A stretch of 64,000 bases of DNA from contig NZ_BEVZ01000006.1 of the NCBI RefSeq assembly GCF_003112515.1, positions 62,001 to 126,000 of the forward strand, in the 5' to 3' direction. The DNA comes from Streptomyces fragilis. GTDB lineage: Bacteria > Actinomycetota > Actinomycetes > Streptomycetales > Streptomycetaceae. Made by a program: the position numbers and the translations under genes. Within the stretch, counting starts at the first letter, position 1; every line of letters begins with the position of its first letter. A model generated the notes under the pieces. It ran no database searches, was not told the origin of the DNA, and was given only the letters and a program-made list of their open reading frames with translations. Shown here piece by piece: positions 9,135 to 17,805 of this stretch.

Positions 9135-9171
9135 AAGCAGCCCGCCCTTTCCAGCGCCAGGGGGATCACCC

Positions 9172-12018
9172 GTGACCGCAGCGCCGCCGTCCTCGCCTCC
9201 GTTCCGTGATCCTCGGCTGCCGTTCGCCCGACGCGCGCAGGACCTGTGCTCTCGCCTCACCGTGGAGGAGAAGGCGGCATTCCTGCACCAGTTCGTCCCG
9301 GCCGTCGAGCGCCTGGGGGTCGCCGCCTTCCGGACCGGTCAGGAGGCGCTCCACGGCGTCGCGTGGATGGGCCCGGCCACCGTGTTCCCCCAGGCCGTGG
9401 GTCTGGGGGCGACCTGGAACCCGGATCTGGTGCGCCGGGTGGGCGAGGCGGTGTCCCGGGAGCTCAGGGCGATGCGCGCCCGTGACGAGCGGGTGGGGCT
9501 CAACGTGTGGGCGCCGGTGGTCAATCCGCTGCGGCACCCGCTGTGGGGCCGCAACGAGGAGGGGTACTCCGAGGACGCCCGCCTCACCTCGGTCCTCGCC
9601 GCCGCGTACACCCGTGGTCTGCGGGGCGACCACCCGGTGTACTGGCGTTCGGCGCCGGTGCTCAAGCACTGGCTGGCGCACAACAACGAGACGGACCGCG
9701 ACACCGCCTCCAGTTCCGTCCGCCCGCGGGTGCTGCACGAGTTCGACCTGCGCGCCTTCCGCGGGGCGGTGGAGGCGGGCGCGGTCGCCGGGGTGATGCC
9801 CGCGTACAACCTGGTCAACGGCCGCCCGAACCACGTCTCGCCGTACCTGCGGGACCCTTTGCGCACCTGGACCGACCAGGAGCTGCTGGTCTGCTCGGAC
9901 GCGGGGGCGCCGTCGAACCTGGTCGACTCCGAGCACTACTTCGACACCCACGAGCAGGCGCTGGCGGCCTCCCTGCGGGCCGGCGTGGACAGTTTCACCG
10001 ATCACGGCGAGGACAGCGCGACCACGGTGGGCCGCGTCCTGAAGGCCCTGGGCGAAGGGCTGCTGACGGAGGCCGACCTGGACCGCGCCGTGACCCGGCA
10101 GCTGTCGGTGCGGCTGCGGCTGGGCGAGTTCGATCCGGACGGGGGTCCGCACGCGCGGGACCTCGCCTTCGACACGCCGGAACACCGGGCGCTCGCCCAG
10201 GAGGCCGCCGAGCAGTCCGTCGTGCTGCTGAGGAACGAGGGCGTGCTGCCGCTCGCGCCCGGTGCCCGGGTGGCCGTGGTCGGGCTGCTCGCCGACGAGT
10301 GCAAGGTCGACTGGTACAGCGGGGCCCTGATCCGCAGCCGCACACCGCTCGCGGGACTGCGGGAGCGGTTCGGCGCGGAGCGGGTGGAGTTCGCCGAGGG
10401 GGCGGACCGCCTGGTGCTGCGGACCTCGGCGGGCGACTTCCTGCGGGTGCCGGGAGCGGCCGGCGCCTCCGGTCCGGCCCGTGACGCCGAGGGCGCCCTG
10501 GACCCGGCGCTGCTGACGGGCCGTACCGACCTGCCGCCGGTGACGACCGGGGGGACGGGCACCGAGTTCGCCGTCGTCGACTGGGGCGAGGGGGTGCTGA
10601 CGCTGCGGGCGCCCGACGGCCGTCTCCTGTCGGTCGCGGAGGACGGTTACGTCCGTGCGTCGGCCGACCGGCCGGGAGGGTGGGTGGTCCAGGAGACCTT
10701 CCGCCTGGAGCCGCGCGGGGACGGCCATCTGCTGCGGCACCTGGGCACCGGCCGGTGCGTGACGGTCGGCGCCGACGGCGTGCGGGTCGCCGAGGCGGCG
10801 GACGGGGCCGGGGAGGTCTTCCGCACGGTGTGGACCGCGCGGGGCGAGGAGGAGGCGGCCCGGGCCGCGGCCGGCGCGGACGTGGTCGTGGTGGTCGCCG
10901 GGAACGATCCGCACATCAACGGCCGTGAGACGCAGGACCGCCGGACCCTGCGGCTGCCGGGGCACCAGGAGCGGCTGCTGCGCGCCGCGCTCGCCGCGAA
11001 CCCGCGGACGGTGCTGGCGCTGGTGTCCTCCTACCCGTACGCGGTCGACGTCGACCGCGTCCCCGCCGTGCTGTGGAGCGCGCACGGCGGGCAGGCCGCG
11101 GGGACCGCCCTGGCCCGCGTGCTCGCCGGTGACGTCTCCCCCTCGGGGCGGCTTCCGCAGACCTGGTACGCCGACGACGCCGACCTGCCCCCGCTGCTCG
11201 ACTACGACCTGATCGCCTCCCGGCAGACGTACCTGTACTTCGAGGGCGAGCCGTTGTTCCCCTTCGGGCACGGCCTGTCGTACGCCGAGTTCGCCTACCA
11301 GGACCTCTCGGCGCGGGTCGAGGGGGACGCGGTGCGGGTCTCCTTCTCGCTCACCAACGCGGGCGGCGTCGCCGCCGCCGAGGTGGCGCAGCTGTACGTC
11401 CGGGCGGTGTCGCCCTCGGTTCCGCGTCCGCGGCGTGAACTGCTCGCCCATCGGCGCGAGGTGCTGGAGCCGGGGCGGACGGCGGTGGTCTCCTTCGACG
11501 TGCCGTTGCCGGAGCTCGCCTTCTGGGACGTCGCCCTGGACCGGCCGCGTCTCGAGGGGGGCGCCTACGAGTTCCTGGTCGGCGCGTCCGCCGAGGACGT
11601 CCGGCTGCGGGCGACGGTGACGGTGGACGGCGAACCCGCGGCGCCCCGTGCCGTGGTGGAACGCGGCATCGACGCGGCCTCGTTCGACGAGCAGAGCGGC
11701 GTCGAGATCGTCGACCGGACCAAGGTCGAGGGCGACGCGGTCACTCCGCTGGACCGGGACCATGGCGAACTGCTCTACCGCGACTGCGACTTCGGGTCCG
11801 GGGTGGCCGGGGTCGTGGTGGAGGTGTCGGGGACGGGGAGCGTGGAGCTGTCCCTCGGCGACGGCTCCCGGGTGGCCCGGCTCGCCCCGGAGGGTCCCAC
11901 GGCGGGTCCGTACGACTACGCCGTCCTGAGCGCTCCCCTGGCCGCGCACGGCGTGCACGACCTGCGGGTCCGGCTGCGCGGGCCGTTGCGGCTGGCGCGG
12001 ATGGGCTTCACCGGCTGA
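9172..12018 (+). CDS. GH3 beta-glucosidase/beta-xylosidase with inserted beta-trefoil-like domain
   Basis: Predicted 948-residue cytoplasmic GH3 enzyme that would release terminal beta-linked glucose or xylose. The N-terminal barrel has LKHWLAHNNE (Lys165-His166) and the nucleophile Asp243 in VCSDAGAPSN. The alpha/beta sandwich resumes at ADVVVVVAGN (~570). Between them, residues ~410-555 form an extra module with fascin/ricin-like repeats (VLTLRAPDGRLLSV, HLLRHLGTGRCVTV) where other GH3 proteins carry PA14. A fibronectin-III-like domain (~710-800) and a C-terminal ~110-residue beta module follow. Start chosen at GTG with GGGGGA 7 nt upstream; the frame is open 67 codons further up but runs through the operator. 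Confidence 0.9.
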   Translation: MTAAPPSSPPFRDPRLPFARRAQDLCSRLTVEEKAAFLHQFVPAVERLGVAAFRTGQEALHGVAWMGPATVFPQAVGLGATWNPDLVRRVGEAVSRELRAMRARDERVGLNVWAPVVNPLRHPLWGRNEEGYSEDARLTSVLAAAYTRGLRGDHPVYWRSAPVLKHWLAHNNETDRDTASSSVRPRVLHEFDLRAFRGAVEAGAVAGVMPAYNLVNGRPNHVSPYLRDPLRTWTDQELLVCSDAGAPSNLVDSEHYFDTHEQALAASLRAGVDSFTDHGEDSATTVGRVLKALGEGLLTEADLDRAVTRQLSVRLRLGEFDPDGGPHARDLAFDTPEHRALAQEAAEQSVVLLRNEGVLPLAPGARVAVVGLLADECKVDWYSGALIRSRTPLAGLRERFGAERVEFAEGADRLVLRTSAGDFLRVPGAAGASGPARDAEGALDPALLTGRTDLPPVTTGGTGTEFAVVDWGEGVLTLRAPDGRLLSVAEDGYVRASADRPGGWVVQETFRLEPRGDGHLLRHLGTGRCVTVGADGVRVAEAADGAGEVFRTVWTARGEEEAARAAAGADVVVVVAGNDPHINGRETQDRRTLRLPGHQERLLRAALAANPRTVLALVSSYPYAVDVDRVPAVLWSAHGGQAAGTALARVLAGDVSPSGRLPQTWYADDADLPPLLDYDLIASRQTYLYFEGEPLFPFGHGLSYAEFAYQDLSARVEGDAVRVSFSLTNAGGVAAAEVAQLYVRAVSPSVPRPRRELLAHRREVLEPGRTAVVSFDVPLPELAFWDVALDRPRLEGGAYEFLVGASAEDVRLRATVTVDGEPAAPRAVVERGIDAASFDEQSGVEIVDRTKVEGDAVTPLDRDHGELLYRDCDFGSGVAGVVVEVSGTGSVELSLGDGSRVARLAPEGPTAGPYDYAVLSAPLAAHGVHDLRVRLRGPLRLARMGFTG

Positions 12019-12112
12019 GCCACCGGGTCCGTGCGGGTCGGCGTTCCGCACGGGGCGGTGTCCTCGGACGGTGGCGTCGGCCCGCCAGGGGCGGCGCGCG
12101 GTGGTGATCTGC

Positions 12113-12147
12113 CGCGCGGGGCGGCGGCACGCCGTCCGCCCCGCGCG
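12113..12147. terminator. Hairpin between convergent GH3 and MFS genes
   Basis: Perfect 12-bp stem (CGCGCGGGGCGG with CCGCCCCGCGCG) and 11-nt loop in the 132-bp convergent gap. There is no U-tract, as is common for actinobacterial terminators. It could serve both genes. Confidence 0.6.
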
Positions 12148-12150
12148 CGG

Positions 12151-13509
12151 TCACCGCCCCACACGGTCCCGCCTGCGCCGTCCCCGCCTCGGCGCGGGCA
12201 CGGTGTAGTGGGTCTTGGCCCACCGCGGGCCGATGTCGTCGACCCGGCTCTCCATGCCCGGGAGTCTGCCCCTGCGGTGGAGCCGGAGCGCCCCGGCGGC
12301 GGAGAGAAGTCCGACGGCCGCGCAGCACAGCCAGGGCAGCCACTGCTGTCCGGTGCGCTCCCCGACGTCCATCGCCCAGCCGACCGCGCTGGTGCAGCCG
12401 GAGGCGGCGACCCCCGAGATGACGTAGAAGAACCCGAAGTAGGTGCCGATCAGACCGTCGCTCGCGTGCCGCGAGACCAGCTCCAGGGTGGACGGCTGGG
12501 TGGCCATCTGTCCGAGGGCGAGCAGGAAGGCTCCGGCCGCCAGTGGGAGCAGGAACAGCACGACTCCGGTTCCACCGGTGGTGGGGTCGGGCTCGTGGAG
12601 CGCGATCAGGAGCGGGGGGATGAAGGCCAGGCCCATGACGGCCAGGCCCGGTGCGATCCATGCGGCCGGGCCGCCCCTGGCCCGCACCAGCCGCGTCACG
12701 CGCAGCTGGAGGGCGAGGCTGGCCAGCGCCCCGACCATCGGTATCACCGCCGCGGCCGCGGGCGCCCCGGACACGTGCTGCGCCGCGTTCACGAACAGCA
12801 GGTAGACCTGGTTCTCCAGCGCCGTGAGGGCCGTCATGGTGAGGGAGAAGGTCAGGAAGTGCCGGTCGCGCAGGACGTGGAGGCAGCCGCGGAGGATCGA
12901 GCAGCCGCGGCTGCGCCGCTCGGACCGGCCGACGCCGGCGTGGGCGGGCAGCATGAAGAGCTGCAGTGCCGTCATCGCGGCGAGCACGACCGCGGCGGTG
13001 ACCGCCGTCGCCCGGAAGTCGATCACGCACAGCGCGCTGCCCAGCGCCAGCCCGATCAGCCCGCCGGTGGCGGTGAAGACGTTGAGCATGGCGAAGACCT
13101 CGGCCCGGCGGTCGGGCGGGGCTGCCTGCGCTGCGCAGGTCCTCATGGCCGGGTACAGCAGTGCCCCGGCGACGCCGGTGAGGACGGAGGCGGCGAACAC
13201 CGCGCGGACGTCGTCCACGACGGCGAACAGCGCGAAGCCGCCCAGACGCAGGAGACAGCCGATCGGGATGACGCGGTGGCCGCCGATCCGGTCGGAGGCG
13301 GTGCCCCCCAGCACGACCAGACCCTGATGGCTCAGCTGGATGGTGCCCAGGACCGCTCCCACGGTCGCCGCGGACATGCCGAGGCTGCTGCCGAGGTGAC
13401 CGGCGAGGAAGGGGAACAGCAGGAAGGTCCCGATGTCGATGCCGAGTTGGTTCACCATCAGGAACCGGACGGTCGGCGGGAAGCTGCGGACCGTGCGGAA
13501 AGTGTCCAT
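12151..13509 (-). CDS. MFS transporter, drug/metabolite exporter type
   Basis: Major facilitator of 452 residues with about twelve hydrophobic segments. The loop 2-3 signature reads GGTASDRIGGHRVIPIGCLLR (part of the G-x-x-x-D-R-x-G-x-R motif), placing it among proton-driven exporters. The C-terminal tail is short and very basic. An upstream in-frame ATG at 13593 exists, but I prefer 13509 because GAGGAC precedes it by 6 nt and an inverted repeat occupies the longer version. Neighbours do not identify a substrate. Confidence 0.85.
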   Translation of the reverse strand: MDTFRTVRSFPPTVRFLMVNQLGIDIGTFLLFPFLAGHLGSSLGMSAATVGAVLGTIQLSHQGLVVLGGTASDRIGGHRVIPIGCLLRLGGFALFAVVDDVRAVFAASVLTGVAGALLYPAMRTCAAQAAPPDRRAEVFAMLNVFTATGGLIGLALGSALCVIDFRATAVTAAVVLAAMTALQLFMLPAHAGVGRSERRSRGCSILRGCLHVLRDRHFLTFSLTMTALTALENQVYLLFVNAAQHVSGAPAAAAVIPMVGALASLALQLRVTRLVRARGGPAAWIAPGLAVMGLAFIPPLLIALHEPDPTTGGTGVVLFLLPLAAGAFLLALGQMATQPSTLELVSRHASDGLIGTYFGFFYVISGVAASGCTSAVGWAMDVGERTGQQWLPWLCCAAVGLLSAAGALRLHRRGRLPGMESRVDDIGPRWAKTHYTVPAPRRGRRRRDRVGR

Positions 13510-14070
13510 GGGGCGTCCTCGCGCACGGCCCGTCGGACTGGCCCGGTGCGCAGGGAGGTCCGTGCATATGCCATTCACCATAGGGAATGGCATGTGTCGC
13601 TCGACTCGGATTGCGCAGACTTCTACCCCTTTGAGCGACGCGGTTCATATGGCCGCACGATCAGGTGGTCCGACGCTCGTGCGCGGGCTCACAGAAATCA
13701 CCCCGAGTGGTGACAATGTGCGCCCCCACCTCGGCGAATACCCGAACGACACGGTAACCGCCGCGCCTTCCGGCAGGTGGGAGGCTGGGCGGCGGGTGCG
13801 GCGGGAGGGCGCACGAGAGGCACCTCGGGGCATCACGTCACGGTGTGCCACGAGCGGGCGGGTCTGCGGGTGCGAACGTCAGGAGATCTCCTCTGACGGC
13901 GAGGCAGAGGCCCTCCCGGGACCGAGTTGCACGGGGCCGCACCGCGGAGCAGAGTGTTTCTGGGGCACGTGCGCGCGCCGTCGAGCTGCGGCTCCGGTGC
14001 CGCCGCCGTGCGGGGGAGGAACAGGCCGATGGCCGGCCCACCGGATCTTCTCGAAGCGTTGGGAGTCACC
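13510..14070. other. Intergenic region between MFS and secreted protein genes
   Basis: A 561-bp divergent gap. It holds the inverted repeat at 13568-13593 and a relatively AT-rich stretch at about 13595-13720 that should contain the MFS promoter. The short open frames here lack ribosome-binding sites and coding bias that I can support. I found no clear promoter for the plus-strand gene and no RNA gene. Confidence 0.4.
13568..13593. promoter_or_regulatory. Inverted repeat, likely operator of the MFS gene
   Basis: ATGCCATTC, 8-nt spacer, GAATGGCAT: a perfect 9-bp inverted repeat centred about 72 bp upstream of the MFS start, in an AT-rich pocket. The geometry fits a dimeric repressor such as TetR or MarR. 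No such regulator is adjacent. Confidence 0.55.
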
Positions 14071-15255
14071 ATGCCCGGAGCCACCCGGAGGACCCGAGGA
14101 AGGATCCCCCGTCTTGTCGGCGCGTCCTGCCTCGCGGCCTCACTGGCCCTCCCGGCGGGCGTCACCACCGCGGCCGCCGCTCCCCCGGATCCCGGACGGG
14201 CGGCCGTCGGCGTGTCCCAGCCCACCCCTCCCCCGCCCCCGCCCCCTCCCCCGCCGCCCCCGACGCAGGATCAGCAGACTCCGGAGCCGCCGCAGACGCC
14301 ACAGGATCCGGGAACGCCACCGCCGGAGACCGACGCCCCCGAGACCGGTCCCGCGACGGATCCCGGGACGGACGCCGCCACCGAATCGCCGGGGAACCTC
14401 ACGGCGGAGGAGCGGAAGAAGACCGACCAGGCGCTGGACCGGATCGACGACCTGAAGGTGCCCGCAGAAGTCAAGGCCGAGCTGAAGCAGGCCGTGGCCA
14501 AGATCGCCGGGGCCCTCGGAGATCCGGACACCAGCCCCGCCGACGCGAAGGTCTACCGCCAGATCCTCACCGACATCAACGCGGCCCTCGTCCCCATCGC
14601 GGACTCCGGGACGCCCCGGGCGAAGCGCAGCGCCCTGACCGAAGGACTCCGGTCCCTGGACGGGCTGCTGACGGCGGCGACGGACGAGGAGGCGCCGTCG
14701 GCGGAGAGCGACGCCTCCAGGCAGCTGGCGGGCAGTCTCGCCCGCTGTACGGCGCTCATCGGCGCCGGGGACGCCTCCTCGGGCAGGGGGCAGGGCGCCG
14801 ACACGTCCATGCAGCACTACCGCAACGTGGTGGGCGGGGCGACCGACCAGCCGAAGATCGAGGCGTCCCAGGACAGGACCGCGGTGGCGCGCGAGGTGAA
14901 CGCGCAGGCGCGGGCCCTGGCGACGTCCCAGAATCCGCAGGCCACCGACGGGGACCGGGAGGAGGCCGACAAGGAGCTGGACCGGTCGGAGAGGGTGGCC
15001 GAGAACGCCGGGTACCGGCAGGTCCTCGATCAGGTGCGGAAGTACGACGCCTCCGACATGTGCGTTTCCGCCATCGAGGAGCGCACGCGCCAGGCCGGAT
15101 GGTCGACGGGCTCGTTGTGGGGCCTCTCGGAGGACGCCTGCAAGGAGCCGCGGAGCGCCGGCGTCGACGACACCTCGAGCAAGTGGAACCGACTGTTCGT
15201 CTGCGTGGACGACAGGAACTTCTCGTCCTGCCCCGCCTACATCCCGAAGGACTGA
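14071..15255 (+). CDS. Secreted proline-rich protein of unknown function
   Basis: I do not recognise this 394-residue protein. It has a clear Sec signal peptide (basic start, LVGASCLAASLALPAGVTTAAAA), then a run of twelve prolines and a Pro/Thr/Gln/Glu-rich linker to about residue 105. The rest is a charged, mostly helical domain (LTAEERKKTDQALDRIDDLK). Four cysteines in the C-terminal third could form disulfides outside the cell. ATG start with GGGAG six nt upstream; a longer form from 14029 is possible. Only 81 bp separate it from the membrane protein gene downstream, which is on the same strand, so the two may be expressed together. Confidence 0.7.
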   Translation: MPGATRRTRGRIPRLVGASCLAASLALPAGVTTAAAAPPDPGRAAVGVSQPTPPPPPPPPPPPPTQDQQTPEPPQTPQDPGTPPPETDAPETGPATDPGTDAATESPGNLTAEERKKTDQALDRIDDLKVPAEVKAELKQAVAKIAGALGDPDTSPADAKVYRQILTDINAALVPIADSGTPRAKRSALTEGLRSLDGLLTAATDEEAPSAESDASRQLAGSLARCTALIGAGDASSGRGQGADTSMQHYRNVVGGATDQPKIEASQDRTAVAREVNAQARALATSQNPQATDGDREEADKELDRSERVAENAGYRQVLDQVRKYDASDMCVSAIEERTRQAGWSTGSLWGLSEDACKEPRSAGVDDTSSKWNRLFVCVDDRNFSSCPAYIPKD

Positions 15256-15336
15256 GCCGGTCCCCGGACCCGGGTGGCGGACCCCGACGGAGTAGTTCTT
15301 CTTGAGGTCCGCCGTCCCGGGTCCCAGTCTTGTCGT

Positions 15337-16800
15337 ATGGGCATCCAGCCATGGGTGATCGTCGAGGCGCCCGACGCCCGCGGCCTCCGCAAGGTCGTGA
15401 TCAACGGCGAGGTGGTGGGAAGCGCCTGGTCGTTCGACGAGCTGGTGAGGATCCTCGGCCGCCTCGGCCACCCGCCGTCCATGGACATGGACGACCCGGC
15501 CACCGTGCTCTGGCGCGGTGGCGACCGCGCGGCCTGGCCCGATCGCCCGTGGCGCAGGCGTGCCACCGCGGCCGTGATGCTCCTGGGCCTCCTCGCCTCC
15601 GCCGTGCTGCACATGCTGATCGGCTGGCCGGACGCACTGAAGGCGCTGACCTTCGCGCAGAGGATCGTCGGGGCCATCTTCGTCCTGGCGGGCTTGGTCC
15701 AGTGCGTGGCGGCGGCGGCGGTCTTCGACCACTTCGGCCGGCGGCACGCGAGGGCGTCCGGCGCGCTCGTCCTGCTGGGCGCCTTCATCGCCCTCCCCAC
15801 CAGCGCGACGCTCATCTTCATGTGGCTGGAGGAGCGGGAGTACACGCCGTACCTGCTGGTGTTCGTGCCGCTGTCGCTCTGGTCCGTGTGGGCGTTGTTC
15901 CTGCTGGTCCGCGAAAAGGCGTGGAGAGGTGTTCCACAGCCGAAGAAGTTCGCCGCCGGCGTGCTCTTCAGCGGCCTCCTGACGGCGGTCAGCCTCGCCT
16001 ATTCGACGATGTACCAGCCCACCGCGGAACCGATCCGTTTCGTCCTCAAGGCGACGTTCGGCCGGCCGCAGACGGACACCGACTCCGACTACGTCGCCGT
16101 CCCCCTCACGCTGTACGTGAAGAACGACGGGGGCATCCCCGTCTACATCGTCAACGACGACTACACCGTGTGGGGGTCGGCGTTCAGCCGTTCCAAGGAG
16201 GGCGAAGGGCTGCGGAACTGGGCGCAGGACACCAAGTTCCGTTACGTCCCGGAGGCCGAGCGCTACGCCCGGGCCAGCGACAGGGAGGTGCTGCGGACGG
16301 GGCACTTCTACGGGCCCGGCGCCTGGCTCGACGCCGGCGAGGAGTTCTCGTCGCAGAAGGTGGTCAGGCTCCCGAAGGACGCCCCCTACAGCGAGCTGGA
16401 AGCGACCGTGGGGATGAACTACATGCGGAAGGACCGCGGAAGGATCGAGGACCGGTTCGGCTCCCCGGTGTTCTCCTGGGACCGGAACAACAGGCGGTTC
16501 TACTGCCCGCCGGAGAAATGCGGGGAGAACGTCGTCTACCACGGCCGGGTGCTGCACAACAACAATCTGGTGAACGTGACGCGCAGGCCGAGGTACATCA
16601 CGGCGATCTGGAGTCCGCGCCGAGGACCCAGCGTCTTCATCTCGTCGTTCGACTTCACCCGCAGAGGCCTCTACGTCTACGGCGAGAGCATCGACAAGGC
16701 GGAGGTGGCGAGGGAGAAGAACCGGTTCGGCACCGCGATGATCTCCGCCAACGCGAAGCTGCTCACGTCCGGCTTCCTGACCCGCCCGGGTGACGGGTGA
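15337..16800 (+). CDS. Membrane protein of unknown function with extracytoplasmic domain
   Basis: 487 residues, not assigned to a family. The first ~80 residues are cytoplasmic (IVEAPDARGLRKVVINGEVVG). Four hydrophobic helices lie at roughly 85-105, 115-140, 150-170 and 178-195, with a fifth near 210-228 (AAGVLFSGLLTAVSLAYS). The remaining ~255 residues form an exported, Tyr/Arg-rich beta-type domain with two cysteines (CPPEKC). The start at 15337 was chosen by homology-like N-terminus and spacing; the frame is open 21 codons upstream. Follows the secreted proline-rich gene on the same strand. Confidence 0.7.
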   Translation: MGIQPWVIVEAPDARGLRKVVINGEVVGSAWSFDELVRILGRLGHPPSMDMDDPATVLWRGGDRAAWPDRPWRRRATAAVMLLGLLASAVLHMLIGWPDALKALTFAQRIVGAIFVLAGLVQCVAAAAVFDHFGRRHARASGALVLLGAFIALPTSATLIFMWLEEREYTPYLLVFVPLSLWSVWALFLLVREKAWRGVPQPKKFAAGVLFSGLLTAVSLAYSTMYQPTAEPIRFVLKATFGRPQTDTDSDYVAVPLTLYVKNDGGIPVYIVNDDYTVWGSAFSRSKEGEGLRNWAQDTKFRYVPEAERYARASDREVLRTGHFYGPGAWLDAGEEFSSQKVVRLPKDAPYSELEATVGMNYMRKDRGRIEDRFGSPVFSWDRNNRRFYCPPEKCGENVVYHGRVLHNNNLVNVTRRPRYITAIWSPRRGPSVFISSFDFTRRGLYVYGESIDKAEVAREKNRFGTAMISANAKLLTSGFLTRPGDG

Positions 16801-16833
16801 CCCCGTCGGCGGGGCCCCCGTAAGACCCTCCCG

Positions 16834-17805
16834 TCAGACCTTCCCGTCAGGCCCGTCGGGTGTGTTCGCCGTGTGGAGGTGGGGCGGGGCCGGCCAGTCC
16901 CGGGAGAGTCCGAGGCCGACGACGCTGGTGAGCGGCTCGCCCCAGGTGCGGCCCGGCCGGGGGTCGGTGAGGAACCAGCACGCGACGTGGTCGTCCAGGA
17001 CTCCGCGGCTCGAGGGCAGGTAGCAGGTGAACAGCGGCTGCTCGCCGATGCCGAGGCCGTGGAGGGCGGCGACGCGTGGTGCGTCGCCGACGACCAGGCG
17101 GGCCCTGGCCCCGCGGCCCACGGCGACGTCGGCGGCGCCTTCGAAGTAGACGACGGACCTCATCAGCATGCCGCGGAAGGCGCAGTAGTTGACCGCGCCC
17201 GTGCGCAGGGGCAGCGCGGTCGCCGGCGGGCGCTCCACCTCGATGCGGGTGCCCGCGCGGCCGTCGACCTCGTAGGTGCTGGAGACGGTGGAGTCGGTGA
17301 CGGTGAAGTCCAGGTTGGCCTGGTGCTTGGGCATGCCCCAGATGCCCTTCCCGCCCTTGACGGATATCTCGCTGCTGACGGGCAGGTCGAGCACGTACTG
17401 CCCGGTGCCGAAGGCCCGCGGCAACAGCCCCGGCAGCAGTGGCGGCGCCGGGCGGGGGCCGTGGGTGCAGGCCAGGGCGATGGAGTACTCGATGTACCGC
17501 CCGATGTCGGTGCTGCGGTAGTCGATCACCGTGACGACGAGCAGCCCGTGTCCGCCCGGGAGCGTCAACGGATGCAGCTCGCCCCCCGGCAGCAGCCGCG
17601 CCGCCGCGCGGCGGTCGACGGGGAAGGCGGCCATCAGCACCGGTGAGACGTTCGAGTTGACCGGCATCCGGAACGGGATGCCGTCGACCAGGGCGTGCCG
17701 GCCGGCGAGGCGGCGCTGACGCCTCGGGTAGGGGGACGGCAGGGCGTGCATCAGGGGCCGGACGAGGGCCGGGAGCCCGGGGCGAAGGGCCTTGGGGGTG
17801 CTCAT
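16834..17805 (-). CDS. Acetoacetate decarboxylase-fold protein
   Basis: 323-residue protein of the acetoacetate decarboxylase (ADC) superfamily, suggested by the KGGKGIWGMPKH stretch near residue 150 and the double-barrel pattern. True ADC enzymes use a Schiff-base Lys in this area. Many family relatives act instead as aldolase-dehydratases, so no reaction is claimed. No signal peptide. It is the last gene of the four-gene operon and overlaps the alpha/beta hydrolase stop by 4 bp (ATGA). A 34-bp gap to the convergent membrane protein holds a CCCCG/CGGGG hairpin. Confidence 0.75.
   Translation of the reverse strand: MSTPKALRPGLPALVRPLMHALPSPYPRRQRRLAGRHALVDGIPFRMPVNSNVSPVLMAAFPVDRRAAARLLPGGELHPLTLPGGHGLLVVTVIDYRSTDIGRYIEYSIALACTHGPRPAPPLLPGLLPRAFGTGQYVLDLPVSSEISVKGGKGIWGMPKHQANLDFTVTDSTVSSTYEVDGRAGTRIEVERPPATALPLRTGAVNYCAFRGMLMRSVVYFEGAADVAVGRGARARLVVGDAPRVAALHGLGIGEQPLFTCYLPSSRGVLDDHVACWFLTDPRPGRTWGEPLTSVVGLGLSRDWPAPPHLHTANTPDGPDGKV

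Larger units (their letters stand above)
8811..9171. promoter_or_regulatory. Divergent control region of the glycoside operon and GH3 gene
   Basis: This 361-bp gap carries both promoters. For the minus-strand operon, a TTGTGC -35 (8987-8992) and TAACCT -10 (8964-8969), 17 bp apart, put the start of transcription near 8957, just before the palindrome at 8941-8954. For the GH3 gene, TTGACA (9092-9097) is followed about 18 bp later by a poor -10 (GAGCAT) that abuts the second palindrome at 9121-9134. A separate 10-bp palindrome GTTTCGAAAC sits at 8998-9007. No gene is seen here. Confidence 0.6.

Noticed and set aside
8971-9171. N-terminal extension of the GH3 protein.
   Set aside because: It would run through the promoter and operator and has no ribosome-binding site; GH3 homology begins after 9172.
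13645-14225. Small minus-strand genes in the 13.5-14.07 kb gap.
   Set aside because: Arg/Pro/Ala-rich frames without ribosome-binding sites or recognisable domains.
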